Positions 26,891 to 37,343 are shown, counted from the first letter of the stretch. The stretch: DNA of 64,000 bases from Butyricimonas virosa (GCF_025148635.1 NZ_CP102269.1:1240001-1304000); one strand, 5' to 3'. Notes: generated from the letters alone by a model not told the origin. A program made the numbers and translations.

Positions 26891-28078
26891 CTACATTCCC
26901 ATCGCGGGCATCGCCACGCTCTTCTTTTTACCACTAAGTAATTCCTCTAGCTTATCCGTCAATGCCTTTCCCCGCAAATTCTTTGCCACGATTTTCCCCT
27001 CCTCGTCCAAAACCAAAATATAAGGGATTCCCGAGAACTGGTATTGTTTCATCACGTCTTTACCAGCCTTCGGAGCCTGTGCTTGCGCCCAAGGCATATT
27101 CTCTTCCTTCATGGCTTTTCTCCAAGCAGCATCATCTTTATCAATTGAAACACTAAAGAATGCCACCCCCTTGGTGCTATATTCCTTATAAGCCTCCTTC
27201 AAGTGAGGAATTTCAGCCCGACAAGGTCCACACCAAGAAGCCCAAAAATCCAACACGAGGATCTTCCCCTTAAAATCCTGTGGTCCTAATTTTTTCTTTC
27301 CATCAGGAGTAGGGAATGAAAATTCCGGGGCAACTTTTCCTTCAGCTAAACGCTCTTTTTGAGCTTTCGCCTCAGCCATCTCTGCTTTATATTTCAACAA
27401 GGGAGCATAATTGGGGTTCTTACTTTCCAAACGAGCCAATACTTGTTGTACTAACTCTTCGTTTTCCTCTCCCCTCAAAGACGGTAACACGGCCAACACG
27501 CTATTCCGATCGGCATAATGTTCGGCCAAGAATCTCATTCTCGCTCTCGATTCATTCCCCAACATATCGTAAAATTTACCGGAAACTTCCTGCTTTGCCT
27601 GATCATCAATCCCCGGAATACGGTATACTCCTTGAGAAACGCCGATCATCAACTGGTATCCCCGGTATCCATCCCAATTCATCAAATTCATAACCTCATT
27701 GTTTGGCCCACCATTAATGTACACGTAAGGCGGATTCTTTATTTTTATCTTAGCCGTGTCCTCTCCCCTGAAATTGATCTCCAAATCCTCATCCTCTGCC
27801 CAAAATTGTACGGATTGCCACTTTTGACAATCCAACGTGTAAACTCCCGGTTTGTCCACCTTCATTTTAAATTCGTATGTCCCATCATCTTTCACCTTGC
27901 ATGAATCGATAATCGTCTTGTCGAATCCCTGCCGCTCAACAATCTCCATATTGAATCGGTTATAAGGAAACTTCACTTTTCCTTTGATCGTGATCGTTTT
28001 TTGAGCAAAAACACTACTTGTACTAATTAGCATACAAGCGAATAACAATAATCTTAAAATCTTTCCCATAAATATCAT
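26891..28078 (-). CDS. TlpA-like thioredoxin with N-terminal DUF4369-like domain (locus 2)
   Basis: 395-residue exported protein. After the signal peptide (ISTSSVFAQ) comes a beta-rich N-terminal domain (ITIKGKVKFPYN...GTYEFKMKVDKPGVY) of the DUF4369 type. A helical linker leads to a TlpA/AhpC-TSA domain with the motif FWASWCGPCRAEIPHL (Cys about 283 and 286) and cis-proline FSGIPYILVL. Such proteins are periplasmic disulfide reductases in Bacteroidota. An alternative ATG three codons later (28069) is equally plausible. It lies between the triple-thioredoxin and SRPBCC genes. Confidence 0.88.
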   Translation of the reverse strand: MIFMGKILRLLLFACMLISTSSVFAQKTITIKGKVKFPYNRFNMEIVERQGFDKTIIDSCKVKDDGTYEFKMKVDKPGVYTLDCQKWQSVQFWAEDEDLEINFRGEDTAKIKIKNPPYVYINGGPNNEVMNLMNWDGYRGYQLMIGVSQGVYRIPGIDDQAKQEVSGKFYDMLGNESRARMRFLAEHYADRNSVLAVLPSLRGEENEELVQQVLARLESKNPNYAPLLKYKAEMAEAKAQKERLAEGKVAPEFSFPTPDGKKKLGPQDFKGKILVLDFWASWCGPCRAEIPHLKEAYKEYSTKGVAFFSVSIDKDDAAWRKAMKEENMPWAQAQAPKAGKDVMKQYQFSGIPYILVLDEEGKIVAKNLRGKALTDKLEELLSGKKKSVAMPAMGM

Positions 28079-28102
28079 TTTAGTTCATTAAAATTTCTTT
28101 GT

Positions 28103-29986
28103 CTATTGCACGTCGGCCTTTAAATCTTTTGCCAGTTTCTCGAAAAATGTCCGATAAGACATCATATTACCCTTTCCTTCTACCTCATTTTTTGCCGCTT
28201 TGACTGCCGCATCATCAAACCATTGAGCCGCTAACAATCTTAACGCCTTATCTTTACATTGCTTATTTACCCGTAATCCCCAATTATAAAGCAGTAAATC
28301 AGAAACTTTACCTTGTTTAATACGTTCCGTTCCTAAAGCGATGTAAGTTTTCCAATCACCAAGTTTCTCCGCGTTCATCATTTCCGCACCTGAAGCAATA
28401 TCTTCCCAACCATCCACGTTCGCTTTTTCCATCCGTTTCACGTAACGTTTAAAGCCTTTCTTATCCAACACCAGCTGATCTCCTTCTTTATTCACAAACT
28501 GGTTAGCACCACCTCCCCACACGTTCTGAATTTTCCGTTTCACATCTCGTTCTCCATAAATAGAGTAGAATTCATCCCGATGTTCATACACGTATTGAAA
28601 CAAATCCGAATCAACATCATTTATATACTTAACAAATATATCCCAATACTTTCTCTCTTTTAAATTATTCTTATCTAATGTTGCAAAATAATCCAAACTA
28701 ACTTCCCCTGCTTTTTCACTCAAGGATGCATTTCCCAAATAAGTAAGATATGCCTGAATGAACTCCGGATCCCGGTTCCCCTTTTGGTATTCAGCATCTG
28801 CATAGGCCAATCCTTTCCCCTCAAAAGCGATCTGAGCCTGCTCTATTAATTCCTTCAATCCAGGAGCCCCTACCAGACTATGCACAACTTCACCCTGCCC
28901 ATTAATAAAAAGCAATGTCGGATATGCCTTCACTCCAAAACGATCTTTCAAATTTATCCCTTCCCCCTTTTCCATATCCATTTTCAAGTTCACGAAATGC
29001 TCGTTGAAAAAGTTTGCCGCATCAGGATCGGTAAACACGGTTCTCGCAAGCTGTTTACAAGGTCCACACCAAAAAGTATAACAATCCATGAAAATAAGTT
29101 TATTTTCTTGTCGAGCTTGCTCTAACGCCCGGTTCCAATCTCCCTCGATAAACTCTATCCCTTTGGCTTTCTCTAATGCCGTCTTACCGAAACCGATAAA
29201 CTCATCTCCTTCCGTGTATCCACCCTCCATATAAACCAATTTTCCATCACCATTGATAAACAGGAATGCCGGATAACCACTCGTACCATATTTTTCAGCA
29301 AGCTCCTTTTCTTTCCCAAAATGTATTTTCAAGTTTATAAAATTCCGGTTATAAAAATCAGCCACATCATTCAATGAAAACACATTCTTCACCATCAACA
29401 TGCAAGGTTGGCAATAATCCGTATAAGCATCAATAAAAATCAATCGATTTTCTTTCTTCGCTTTCGCCATTGCATCCTTCAAGCTAATTTCTTCAAACAG
29501 AATCGAACGTGTATTATTTCTCTTCACTTCAGCATCTTCCAACGCTTTGTTCCCTACCTCCACGAATTTTTCCGGTTTTTGTGCCAGAAGATAAGGACTC
29601 ACTACCCCAAGGATATCCCCGTTAGGCATGAAAAAACCATATGTCGGGTACATATTCATCATTAATTTAGGTGCAAATGCCTGACCAGCCTCAGACCCCA
29701 TATCAATCTGAATAGCAATCACGTGCTGATCACAAAAATCCATAATTTCCGAAATTGAAAACAATTTCCGTTCTGCGACATCCAGCTTCTTCTGATCCTC
29801 CGGGGTTCGAGCTTTTCGCATGGCATCCACGAACACGATTTTTCCTTCTTTTTGTGCCAACTCTGCCGCTTGTTCCCAAGTCAGGTTTTTAAACACGGAT
29901 TTGTACTTCTGTGCGTTCACCGATGAAACAAACATCATCAATAAACAAATAATGATCCCGGTTCCTAATAATCTAATCTTTTCCAT
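28103..29986 (-). CDS. Exported protein with three tandem thioredoxin domains (locus 2)
   Basis: 627 residues with a signal peptide (SSVNAQ). Three thioredoxin_7-type domains follow in tandem. Domain 1 (about 30-150) has lost both cysteines (VFVDAMRKARTPED) but keeps the MYPTYGFF cis-proline. Domain 2 (about 165-275) has C192-QP-C195 (AYTDYCQPCM). Domain 3 (about 280-390) has the canonical C307-GP-C310 (CYTFWCGPCK). The last ~230 residues are helical. The architecture suggests stepwise thiol exchange, with domain 1 perhaps a binding module. It is preceded by a hairpin that separates it from the PKD-like gene. Confidence 0.88.
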   Translation of the reverse strand: MEKIRLLGTGIIICLLMMFVSSVNAQKYKSVFKNLTWEQAAELAQKEGKIVFVDAMRKARTPEDQKKLDVAERKLFSISEIMDFCDQHVIAIQIDMGSEAGQAFAPKLMMNMYPTYGFFMPNGDILGVVSPYLLAQKPEKFVEVGNKALEDAEVKRNNTRSILFEEISLKDAMAKAKKENRLIFIDAYTDYCQPCMLMVKNVFSLNDVADFYNRNFINLKIHFGKEKELAEKYGTSGYPAFLFINGDGKLVYMEGGYTEGDEFIGFGKTALEKAKGIEFIEGDWNRALEQARQENKLIFMDCYTFWCGPCKQLARTVFTDPDAANFFNEHFVNLKMDMEKGEGINLKDRFGVKAYPTLLFINGQGEVVHSLVGAPGLKELIEQAQIAFEGKGLAYADAEYQKGNRDPEFIQAYLTYLGNASLSEKAGEVSLDYFATLDKNNLKERKYWDIFVKYINDVDSDLFQYVYEHRDEFYSIYGERDVKRKIQNVWGGGANQFVNKEGDQLVLDKKGFKRYVKRMEKANVDGWEDIASGAEMMNAEKLGDWKTYIALGTERIKQGKVSDLLLYNWGLRVNKQCKDKALRLLAAQWFDDAAVKAAKNEVEGKGNMMSYRTFFEKLAKDLKADVQ

Positions 29987-30004
29987 ACGGATTCATACAT
30001 TTTT

Positions 30005-30028
30005 ACTCCCCGATGTTTATCGGGGAGT
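30005..30028. terminator. Hairpin inside the locus 2 operon
   Basis: ACTCCCCGAT (30005-30014) pairs perfectly with ATCGGGGAGT (30019-30028) around a 4-nt loop, between the PKD-like stop and the triple-thioredoxin start. On the minus strand the stem is followed by AAAAATG rather than a U tract. It is therefore more likely an mRNA-stability or attenuation element than a full terminator in the operon's direction. Confidence 0.55.
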
Positions 30029-30037
30029 TTTTAAGCT

Positions 30038-31534
30038 TTATTCTTTATACAACACATCAACGATTCTACCAAACCCGGTATACGGATCAGCTGTTCCCCC
30101 GGTAATGGCTCCGGTTAACTCATTAAAGTCAATCAAATAAACCTTTCCCTCACCTCCAGACTCGGTAGAAACTATCAATAATTTACCATCTTTAGCATGT
30201 CCCGAATTCTTAAATACTTCAACGCCTGTTATTGTCTCACCACTGAATGAGTGAACCACAGCACCCTTATTCGTCGACGCATATTTGTATTGATATAAAT
30301 CACTACCGGATGCATAAAAACAAACATTCCCTTGGTTTCCGAAAGTGTAAAGGGAACTCTCTGTTAAACCTTCACAATCCGCCATAGAATATTTCTTAAC
30401 AGGCGTTGCTGTCGCTCCTGAAAAATCCATCACGTATAAAGAATAACCTGAAGTCTCCGTGTCATAGAAAACAGCATACGTGTAAGAATTAAAACCATTC
30501 TCCATAAATTTCAATTCTTTCGTTGAACCGATATCATTCAAATCGAATTCGCCCGTTGAAGTAGACTCAAAAGTCCCCACGTTTGAACCAAATTGATTAA
30601 TAGGAGCAAAACGTTTATTCTTCATGTCAAAAATCACGGATGAAAAAGAACTTGTCGAAATATTCGGTAAATAAGGAGCTGCTTTATAATCCCCATCCAA
30701 ACGATCGCCAAAAGTAGTAACTCCCATTGACCTATGATCCCAAACATAAACTAAACCATTCGTCACAATCATCTCAAGCGGGCGACTTGTTATCACATAA
30801 GCCTCCGGAGCTGCAGTAACACTCATCGGGAAAGAGAACCAAGAAGTAAAATCATTAGACATGATCTCGTATGTATTTACATCCAGTTTCAAACCACCGT
30901 TTTCAGTAAAAAAATAAAGTACATTATTATCAGAATACGTTCCCCGGCCTAAGAATTTACCATTTGTCACTTCCGTATCATTAACCCCGGAATACACGTG
31001 ATAATAAACTTGTTCTTCTGATGCTGTTATATCGGTCAATAGTTTAGCACTCTTGATTATATTCAAATCATAAAGTCCGTTTTTCTCATCCATCACACAT
31101 AGTCCCCTGGAAACTAACGTCTCTACATTCAACTTCATTGTGAAATATTCCTTCAAATCCTGAACGTTATCTGTAACCGTCAATGTCAAATAATAGGCAC
31201 CCGGAACTTCATATATGATCGTATCGAAAACTGCTTTCGTGTATAAAACCACGGCGGAGTCATATTTCTGCACATCATCATCTTTTTTAGGGTCCTGCGG
31301 ATATATTTTCCATTCGTAAGACAAATTTTTCTCATCACCCGCGTACTTCACTTCTACCGGGACATTGAAATTCTCAAACTGATAAGCTGTTTGTTCCGCT
31401 TTAATTCCTAACGTATCAATTTGTAGAGAAATCAAATTCTTGTAATCGTAATTACCTTTGTCATCATAACAACTCCACAATCCGGCAACGACAGCCAGCA
31501 ATAACATTATCTCTATTATAAATCTTTTATTCAT
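30038..31534 (-). CDS. PKD-like family surface lipoprotein (locus 2)
   Basis: 498-residue lipoprotein, lipobox Cys22 (GLWSCYDDKGNYDYKNL). The N-terminal half contains the beta-sandwich pattern of PKD-like domains (LSYEWKIYPQD, GAYYLTLTVTDNVQDLKEYF). The rest is beta-rich and may form a propeller-like binding domain. Paralogue of the locus 1 gene at 8083-9558, sharing the C-x-DKGN start. Probably exported to the cell surface and involved in substrate binding; no enzymatic motif is visible. Confidence 0.78.
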   Translation of the reverse strand: MNKRFIIEIMLLLAVVAGLWSCYDDKGNYDYKNLISLQIDTLGIKAEQTAYQFENFNVPVEVKYAGDEKNLSYEWKIYPQDPKKDDDVQKYDSAVVLYTKAVFDTIIYEVPGAYYLTLTVTDNVQDLKEYFTMKLNVETLVSRGLCVMDEKNGLYDLNIIKSAKLLTDITASEEQVYYHVYSGVNDTEVTNGKFLGRGTYSDNNVLYFFTENGGLKLDVNTYEIMSNDFTSWFSFPMSVTAAPEAYVITSRPLEMIVTNGLVYVWDHRSMGVTTFGDRLDGDYKAAPYLPNISTSSFSSVIFDMKNKRFAPINQFGSNVGTFESTSTGEFDLNDIGSTKELKFMENGFNSYTYAVFYDTETSGYSLYVMDFSGATATPVKKYSMADCEGLTESSLYTFGNQGNVCFYASGSDLYQYKYASTNKGAVVHSFSGETITGVEVFKNSGHAKDGKLLIVSTESGGEGKVYLIDFNELTGAITGGTADPYTGFGRIVDVLYKE

Positions 31535-31552
31535 AACATTATCATTTAAAAA

Positions 31553-32290
31553 TTAATCAGGGAAAGTTACTCTACCTTCTTTAGGGTCTACAAGAGGACC
31601 ATTCTCAGCCTCGTATTCAGCCAATTTTTCCTTCAAGATCCTCTTGGCCGGGGTAAATTTTGCTGCATCACCCATCATCCCCCAATAACTCCAACTGGAA
31701 AAATCCCAAACACCTAATTGTTCATATACAAACAAGTACTTTGTTTTACTACATTCCCCAAAATACTGACTAATCGGATTCATAAACCATCCTTCATCTC
31801 CAATCCATTTATCTGGAATATCATCCGAAACTGTCACGAAAAGAGTTGTTCTTAACCCAGCCACCAAATCGTCAGAATCAACTAATTTCACCAAGAAAGA
31901 TTTAGCACCCGTGGTCATCAAGTCTTCCGAACGCAATACTTTCAAGGGTACCGATATTGAAACCTCACCTTTTGGCATAATGACATTATCTGCAATTTCA
32001 TAATTCGTTCCTGCCACGGCCCCGTCTTCGCTCGTTATCGTCAAACCGATCACCCGATCATAATCTTTAGCATATCCTGTCAACAATAACTCCAAATCAA
32101 TATTCGTATACTGGTCTGTCACAAAACCATAAGCGATATTAACTGTATCCTTTGATAATCCCATTGACGTGTAATCAAAATTTATCCGTTCCACATCGCT
32201 GTAATAAGGGATGTCTTCTTTTTCACAGGCCGCTAACACGAAAAACAAACCTGTCAAAACCGGTAAAACATATTTTATTATCGATTTCAT
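31553..32290 (-). CDS. DUF4843 lipoprotein (locus 2)
   Basis: 245-residue lipoprotein, lipobox Cys22 (FVLAACEKEDIPYYSD). The pattern DGAVAGTNYEI plus VSISVPLKVLRSEDL matches DUF4843 proteins, as in locus 1. The gene lies between SusD and the PKD-like gene in both loci, which argues for a fixed functional unit on the cell surface. Confidence 0.8.
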   Translation of the reverse strand: MKSIIKYVLPVLTGLFFVLAACEKEDIPYYSDVERINFDYTSMGLSKDTVNIAYGFVTDQYTNIDLELLLTGYAKDYDRVIGLTITSEDGAVAGTNYEIADNVIMPKGEVSISVPLKVLRSEDLMTTGAKSFLVKLVDSDDLVAGLRTTLFVTVSDDIPDKWIGDEGWFMNPISQYFGECSKTKYLFVYEQLGVWDFSSWSYWGMMGDAAKFTPAKRILKEKLAEYEAENGPLVDPKEGRVTFPD

Positions 32291-32302
32291 AATTCTTAAT
32301 TT

Positions 32303-33736
32303 TTATTTTCCAAACTCAATCTCTGTATCCGGTTTCGGGAATACGTAATTCACCGTGTAACCATTCAACTTCTCGTCCTTCATCCGCTTATGATAAAAGA
32401 AAAGCTGTCCCTCCGCAATAAACTCTCGTCGATATTCGTTCAAAATTTCTGCTTGCACAGCATCCGCACTATTCACTGAAATAGGATCCAGCAACTCTGA
32501 ATCATCATACCCCCTACTAGCAAGTACTTCATTCAAACGAGCCACAGCAGTAGCAGGAATAGCTTTATCACACTCTGCCACGATATAATACATCTCGCTC
32601 AAACGAATCATCGGCATCCGATCTCGTTTAGGAGTAAGTAATTGACCATCCACCGTAACTCCATCCATTTGCCACAATTTAGAAGGTACATCCCCTACAT
32701 AATTCATCGTTTCAAAGAAGAAACTACGGAAATCATTACCAGCTACAAATAAAGTTCCCGGAGAAACACGTGTCAACAAAGGTACGCTTGTTGACATAAA
32801 ATATCCTTCGATATAATCTGTCAATTTTTTAATATTCAAAGCAAAAAGATGTTCACTAGAGAAAGTTCTATCCCGAATTTCTTTTTTCTCATTCAACACA
32901 TCATTCTTATCTGCCCAAGGAAACACATTTCTATTTTTATGAGCATCAATAACAACCATTGCACATCGACGAGCCTCTGTTGTATTTTCAGCATACATAT
33001 AAACACGAGCCATCAATCCCATCACGGCATAATAATTCAAATGATAATTCCTATTTACCAGATAACCATCATCCTCACTCGTTGAGACTTCACGGCCAGT
33101 CAAAACCGGATCATTAGCCAAGCAAGTTGCCGCATCTGTCAAATCTTGAATAACCCGTTCAACCACCTTTGCGGGAGAAACAGAAACTGTCACCTGTTTG
33201 GTCAATTCATCTACATAGGGAATTCCATCTTCATCAGAAGTACTCTTCGCATTCTCGCAGAATAGACGTAACAAATCAAAATGCAGAAATGCCCTTAATG
33301 CTAGAGCCTCTCCCTTTATTATCTGTTTGTTATCTCCCGTAAAAATCACCGATGATTTATCGATATAAGCTAAAACACTATTCGCATTAGCAATTGCATT
33401 GTACAAACCACTCCACAACGTGTCAATTATCGGTTTTGTATTTGTAGCTTCGTATTCATATTTAAGAGCATTTGCATAACGATGATTCGTACCTATACTA
33501 CCCCATTGCTGGGCAACAACATCAACAATTCCATATGTCATTTCCCGGCCATACAAGGAAGATTTTGTCATTGCCGTGTAAACCCCGGCCAAAGCATCTT
33601 TAAATCCGGCTTCCGTGGAAAACAAATCTTCTGCTTCCATCTCAGTTTTAGGTTTCACGCTCAGCCAGTCATTACATGCCATCATGCTGAAACAAACCAA
33701 AACCAATAAACTATATTTTATAAACTCTTTCTTCAT
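32303..33736 (-). CDS. SusD/RagB-family nutrient-binding lipoprotein (locus 2)
   Basis: 477 residues. Lipobox Cys at CFSMMACNDWLSVKPKTEM, then LFSTEAGFKDALAGVYTAM, GEALALRAFLHFDLLRLF and RLSEMYYIVAECDKA. The C-terminal EYRREFIAEGQLFFYHKRM is diagnostic of SusD. Start chosen at the ATG at 33736, because the longer frame needs a TTG. It is the surface partner of the SusC just upstream. It is clearly paralogous to the locus 1 SusD, but diverged enough to suggest a different ligand. Confidence 0.95.
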   Translation of the reverse strand: MKKEFIKYSLLVLVCFSMMACNDWLSVKPKTEMEAEDLFSTEAGFKDALAGVYTAMTKSSLYGREMTYGIVDVVAQQWGSIGTNHRYANALKYEYEATNTKPIIDTLWSGLYNAIANANSVLAYIDKSSVIFTGDNKQIIKGEALALRAFLHFDLLRLFCENAKSTSDEDGIPYVDELTKQVTVSVSPAKVVERVIQDLTDAATCLANDPVLTGREVSTSEDDGYLVNRNYHLNYYAVMGLMARVYMYAENTTEARRCAMVVIDAHKNRNVFPWADKNDVLNEKKEIRDRTFSSEHLFALNIKKLTDYIEGYFMSTSVPLLTRVSPGTLFVAGNDFRSFFFETMNYVGDVPSKLWQMDGVTVDGQLLTPKRDRMPMIRLSEMYYIVAECDKAIPATAVARLNEVLASRGYDDSELLDPISVNSADAVQAEILNEYRREFIAEGQLFFYHKRMKDEKLNGYTVNYVFPKPDTEIEFGK

Positions 33737-33777
33737 AACTTGGTAGAACAATTATTTATATTCATAATCTCCAATAA

Positions 33778-36700
33778 TTAGAATGTCGCTTGTAACTGGA
33801 AAGAGAAAGAACGGGCAAACGGATAATCCGTACCTCTTTCAGTCTTCACCGTGGACAGCCGGAACACGTCATTCATGTAGAAAGATAACTTCAATCGCTC
33901 GATAATCCCCTTCTGCATAAACTTACAATTTCTGAAATCATAACCGATATTCAACGACGTCATCTGCAACTCACTCAAATCTTGAACAAAACGAGAAGTC
34001 GGACGAGTAAAATAATTCGGATCTGTCATTTTCTTAAATTCGGCCTTTTGTCCGGGAGTCGTCCATCTTCCTGTATATACCCGATGATCCACATTATAAT
34101 TCATATCACAATTCTCAACTTTATCAACCAAAGTCTGGTTATACATCTGCCCTCCCAAACGATAATAGAACGACGTATTAACAGAAAATCCCTTCCAGTC
34201 CAAATTAAACCCGAATGTTCCCGTATATTTCGGCAACTCATCTCCACATACGACCTGATCATCCGAATCCCAAGTATAAGTAAGATCACCGTCTTTCGTC
34301 AAAAAAAGTTCATTTCCCGTTCCAGGATCAATACCTAACGAACGTACAGCCCAGATTGCACTCATAGATTGCCCCTCTGCATATCTCACAGAAGGTTTCG
34401 TGGTCTTTTCTTTCGTATCCTGATCATAATTTAATCCCTTATCGGAATCCTTACTATCATTCATACTGGACAATGCCTCGTTAATCTCCTTAATTTTATT
34501 CGTGTTATGCATCAAAGAGGCAAATACATTCAAATGCAAATCCTGATCAGAGTTATTAATTGCCCGAACACTTGCTTGTAACTCAAAACCCTTATTCTGT
34601 GATTTTCCCAGATTTTCCGTGTAAGAAGAGAATCCTGCAGAAGGCGGGAGCGTCACGGGGGTCAACAAATTACTTGTATTTTTAATATAATAATCGAAAG
34701 TCAAATCAACACGCCCAAAGACAGACAAATCTAAACCGACATTATTATCCTGTGTTTTTTGCCATTGTAAGTCTGGATTAGCCAAACTCATCAAGTAAGA
34801 ACCGATAATATTATCATACACCTCATCAGAGTAATATTTATATGTCGAAATTGCCTGATAAGAATTAAAATTTTGAGATCCCGTATACCCGGTAGATGCC
34901 CTTAATTTTAATCGCTGCAACCACCCGAAATCCTGCATAAAACTCTCGTTATGAATATTCCAACCAATACCCAAGGACCAAAAATGTCCCCAACGCTTAT
35001 CCGCACCAAACAATGAAGAAGCATTCGCCCGATAGTTTCCGTCAAACAAATAACGAGAATCATACGAATAGTTCACCGAGGCCAAAATACTCGTCTCCCG
35101 GGAAACAGACTCGCTCCCACTCGGTTTACCTCCCTCTAAATATTGCTGTGCATGAGTAATATAATCTAACTTGTCATTAGCAAATCCCTCTGCCTGGAAA
35201 GTCACTGATTCCGATTTTGTCTCTCCAAGACTCCATTGCGTATTAGCAAATAACACGTGTTTCTCATTCCATGTTTTAGAATAATTCAATGCAACATCCG
35301 TTGTCAAAGTTGTCATCTTACCATTTTGCTTGGTATATTGTCCTCTCTTGAAATATTCTTCATCTGTCATATTCTCTTTACGAAACATGGTGTGATCTCT
35401 TGGATAAAAAATATCAGATTCATCCGTACGAGAAGTAAAACCAATACGTCCGGTAGCCTTCAAATCCTTAAATACATTCCACTCGATATAAAAATTATTA
35501 GTAATATCCGTGTATTTACTAACATCTTTTGTATTCAAAGTTTTATTTATTAATGGGTTATAAATAGGATCATCTCCATAACTAACCTCAATCGGGTTCA
35601 ATATTTCACGAATTGTTCCATCCTCATTATGCGTTCTCCAATAAGGATTCAATTTTGCATAGTCAGAAAATGTCCCGTATGGAGAATTTTCTGCTTTATT
35701 ATGTAACAAAGAAAGTTGTTCCCGAAAAAGTAACGACTTGTAACGGTAAGAAAAAGTAAATCCTCCACCATACGTCTTACGATCAGAGCCTTTCATTACT
35801 CCAGCCACATTGTTATAACTAACATTAACATTATAACGGATAAACTCATCGCCACCCTCAAAATTTAAAGAATGTTTCTGTCCGACCCCAGTTCTTAACG
35901 GCTTACTCAACCAATAGGTATCCACACCCCGCTCTACTTCTTTTTTCAATGCTTGATACAACTCATCTCTTTGTTGTTGCCCGACAGGATTATTTGTAGA
36001 AGACGTGTATATACCAGACAAACGTTCTACTTCCAACTTTTCCCAAGCATCACACAAATTATAACTACTCAAATCTGGCGCTTGAATATCTAAACTACCC
36101 GTATAGCTTACTGTCATTTGCCCAATTGCAGGACGTTTTGTTTCAATAACAACCACCCCGTTCGCTCCTTTAGAACCGTAAAGAGCTTTTGCTGTTGCAT
36201 CTTTCAATGTCGTGATTGATTCCACCCGATTCATGTCCATATCCATCACTTTCTCGATTGTCTGCTCAAACCCATCCACGATAAAAAGCGGCTGGTTAGG
36301 ATTTGTTTGATACTTATCCTTCATATCCGTAAAACTAGAAGCACCACGCATCTGTATCTCCGGAACCCGATTCGGATCAGAACCGAACTGATTACTTTCA
36401 ATCACTTGAAAAGAGGGATCGATATTTTTCAATGCTTGCAGTACATTCATATTACCCACCTTTGCCAAATCCTCGGCCTTTACGGTTCTAGCAGCCCCGG
36501 TGTAACTTTCTGCTTTTCGAGTAAAAATACCAGTAACCACAACCTCCTGCATTTCCGTTACGGAAGGGGCCAACGTCACGTCAATCTTACTCTGTCCCTT
36601 ATAAGCAACTTCCTGTGTCTCCATGCCGACAAAAGAAAAAACAAGAACCATATCTTTCGAGAGGGGTACCGTCAAGGCATATTTCCCGTCTATATCCGTC

Positions 36701-37161
36701 GTTCCTCCCAACGTGGTTCCCTTGATCATAACGGTAACTCCCGGTAGAGTCTCGCCCTTCTGATCTTTCACCACCCCGGATAACGTCACCCGTTCTATCT
36801 TCTCAGCCTTCACTGCTGCTTTGCGAATAATAACAACTTGATTACTGGTTAATTCATACTCCAACCCGGTGCCTTCCAGACATTGTTTCAAAGCTGCATC
36901 AAGCGTTGCATTCTTAATCACGTAATCTTTCCGTTGCACGTGTTTCACGTCATCATTACTGAACATGAAACTCAATTTTGTCTGGCGCTTGATCTCGTCA
37001 AATACTTCCGACAACGAAGCATTCTTCATATCAAGATTCACCCGATCCGTGTTCTGTTGTGCGAATGAAAACGATACTGAAACCAGTACAATCTTCACCG
37101 ATAGTAGTAAATGGCATAGCCACCGGGGAATAACCCGGAAACACTTGCGTTCTTTTTTCAT
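33778..37161 (-). CDS. SusC/RagA-family TonB-dependent transporter with STN domain (locus 2)
   Basis: 1127-residue outer-membrane transporter. The signal peptide ends near SFSFAQQ. An STN domain (VNLDMKNASLSEVFDEIKRQ to NQVVIIRK), a carboxypeptidase-regulatory-like domain (GVVKDQKGETLPGVTVMIKG), the plug (EVVVTGIFTRK, DATAKALYGSKGANGVVVI) and the barrel ending FARSFSFQLQATF follow. The paralogy to locus 1 SusC is plain: both have ESxTGAART after the plug start and a conserved FIVDGFE segment. The STN domain fits regulation through the adjacent FecR. Confidence 0.96.
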   Translation of the reverse strand: MKKERKCFRVIPRWLCHLLLSVKIVLVSVSFSFAQQNTDRVNLDMKNASLSEVFDEIKRQTKLSFMFSNDDVKHVQRKDYVIKNATLDAALKQCLEGTGLEYELTSNQVVIIRKAAVKAEKIERVTLSGVVKDQKGETLPGVTVMIKGTTLGGTTDIDGKYALTVPLSKDMVLVFSFVGMETQEVAYKGQSKIDVTLAPSVTEMQEVVVTGIFTRKAESYTGAARTVKAEDLAKVGNMNVLQALKNIDPSFQVIESNQFGSDPNRVPEIQMRGASSFTDMKDKYQTNPNQPLFIVDGFEQTIEKVMDMDMNRVESITTLKDATAKALYGSKGANGVVVIETKRPAIGQMTVSYTGSLDIQAPDLSSYNLCDAWEKLEVERLSGIYTSSTNNPVGQQQRDELYQALKKEVERGVDTYWLSKPLRTGVGQKHSLNFEGGDEFIRYNVNVSYNNVAGVMKGSDRKTYGGGFTFSYRYKSLLFREQLSLLHNKAENSPYGTFSDYAKLNPYWRTHNEDGTIREILNPIEVSYGDDPIYNPLINKTLNTKDVSKYTDITNNFYIEWNVFKDLKATGRIGFTSRTDESDIFYPRDHTMFRKENMTDEEYFKRGQYTKQNGKMTTLTTDVALNYSKTWNEKHVLFANTQWSLGETKSESVTFQAEGFANDKLDYITHAQQYLEGGKPSGSESVSRETSILASVNYSYDSRYLFDGNYRANASSLFGADKRWGHFWSLGIGWNIHNESFMQDFGWLQRLKLRASTGYTGSQNFNSYQAISTYKYYSDEVYDNIIGSYLMSLANPDLQWQKTQDNNVGLDLSVFGRVDLTFDYYIKNTSNLLTPVTLPPSAGFSSYTENLGKSQNKGFELQASVRAINNSDQDLHLNVFASLMHNTNKIKEINEALSSMNDSKDSDKGLNYDQDTKEKTTKPSVRYAEGQSMSAIWAVRSLGIDPGTGNELFLTKDGDLTYTWDSDDQVVCGDELPKYTGTFGFNLDWKGFSVNTSFYYRLGGQMYNQTLVDKVENCDMNYNVDHRVYTGRWTTPGQKAEFKKMTDPNYFTRPTSRFVQDLSELQMTSLNIGYDFRNCKFMQKGIIERLKLSFYMNDVFRLSTVKTERGTDYPFARSFSFQLQATF

Positions 37162-37343
37162 AAAGGTAATTTGTTTGATTTTACATTAGTCTGTTTTTCT
37201 CTTTTTCGTGTCTTTCTGTTTGCGGCAGAAATGCTTAGCTTTTCCTTTTTTCTTTTAATTAAATTCCATAACTTTGTACTTAGATTTTACATTAGTCTGT
37301 TAAAGACTTACAAGGGGGTGATATTTGCGGTATCACTCTCTTT

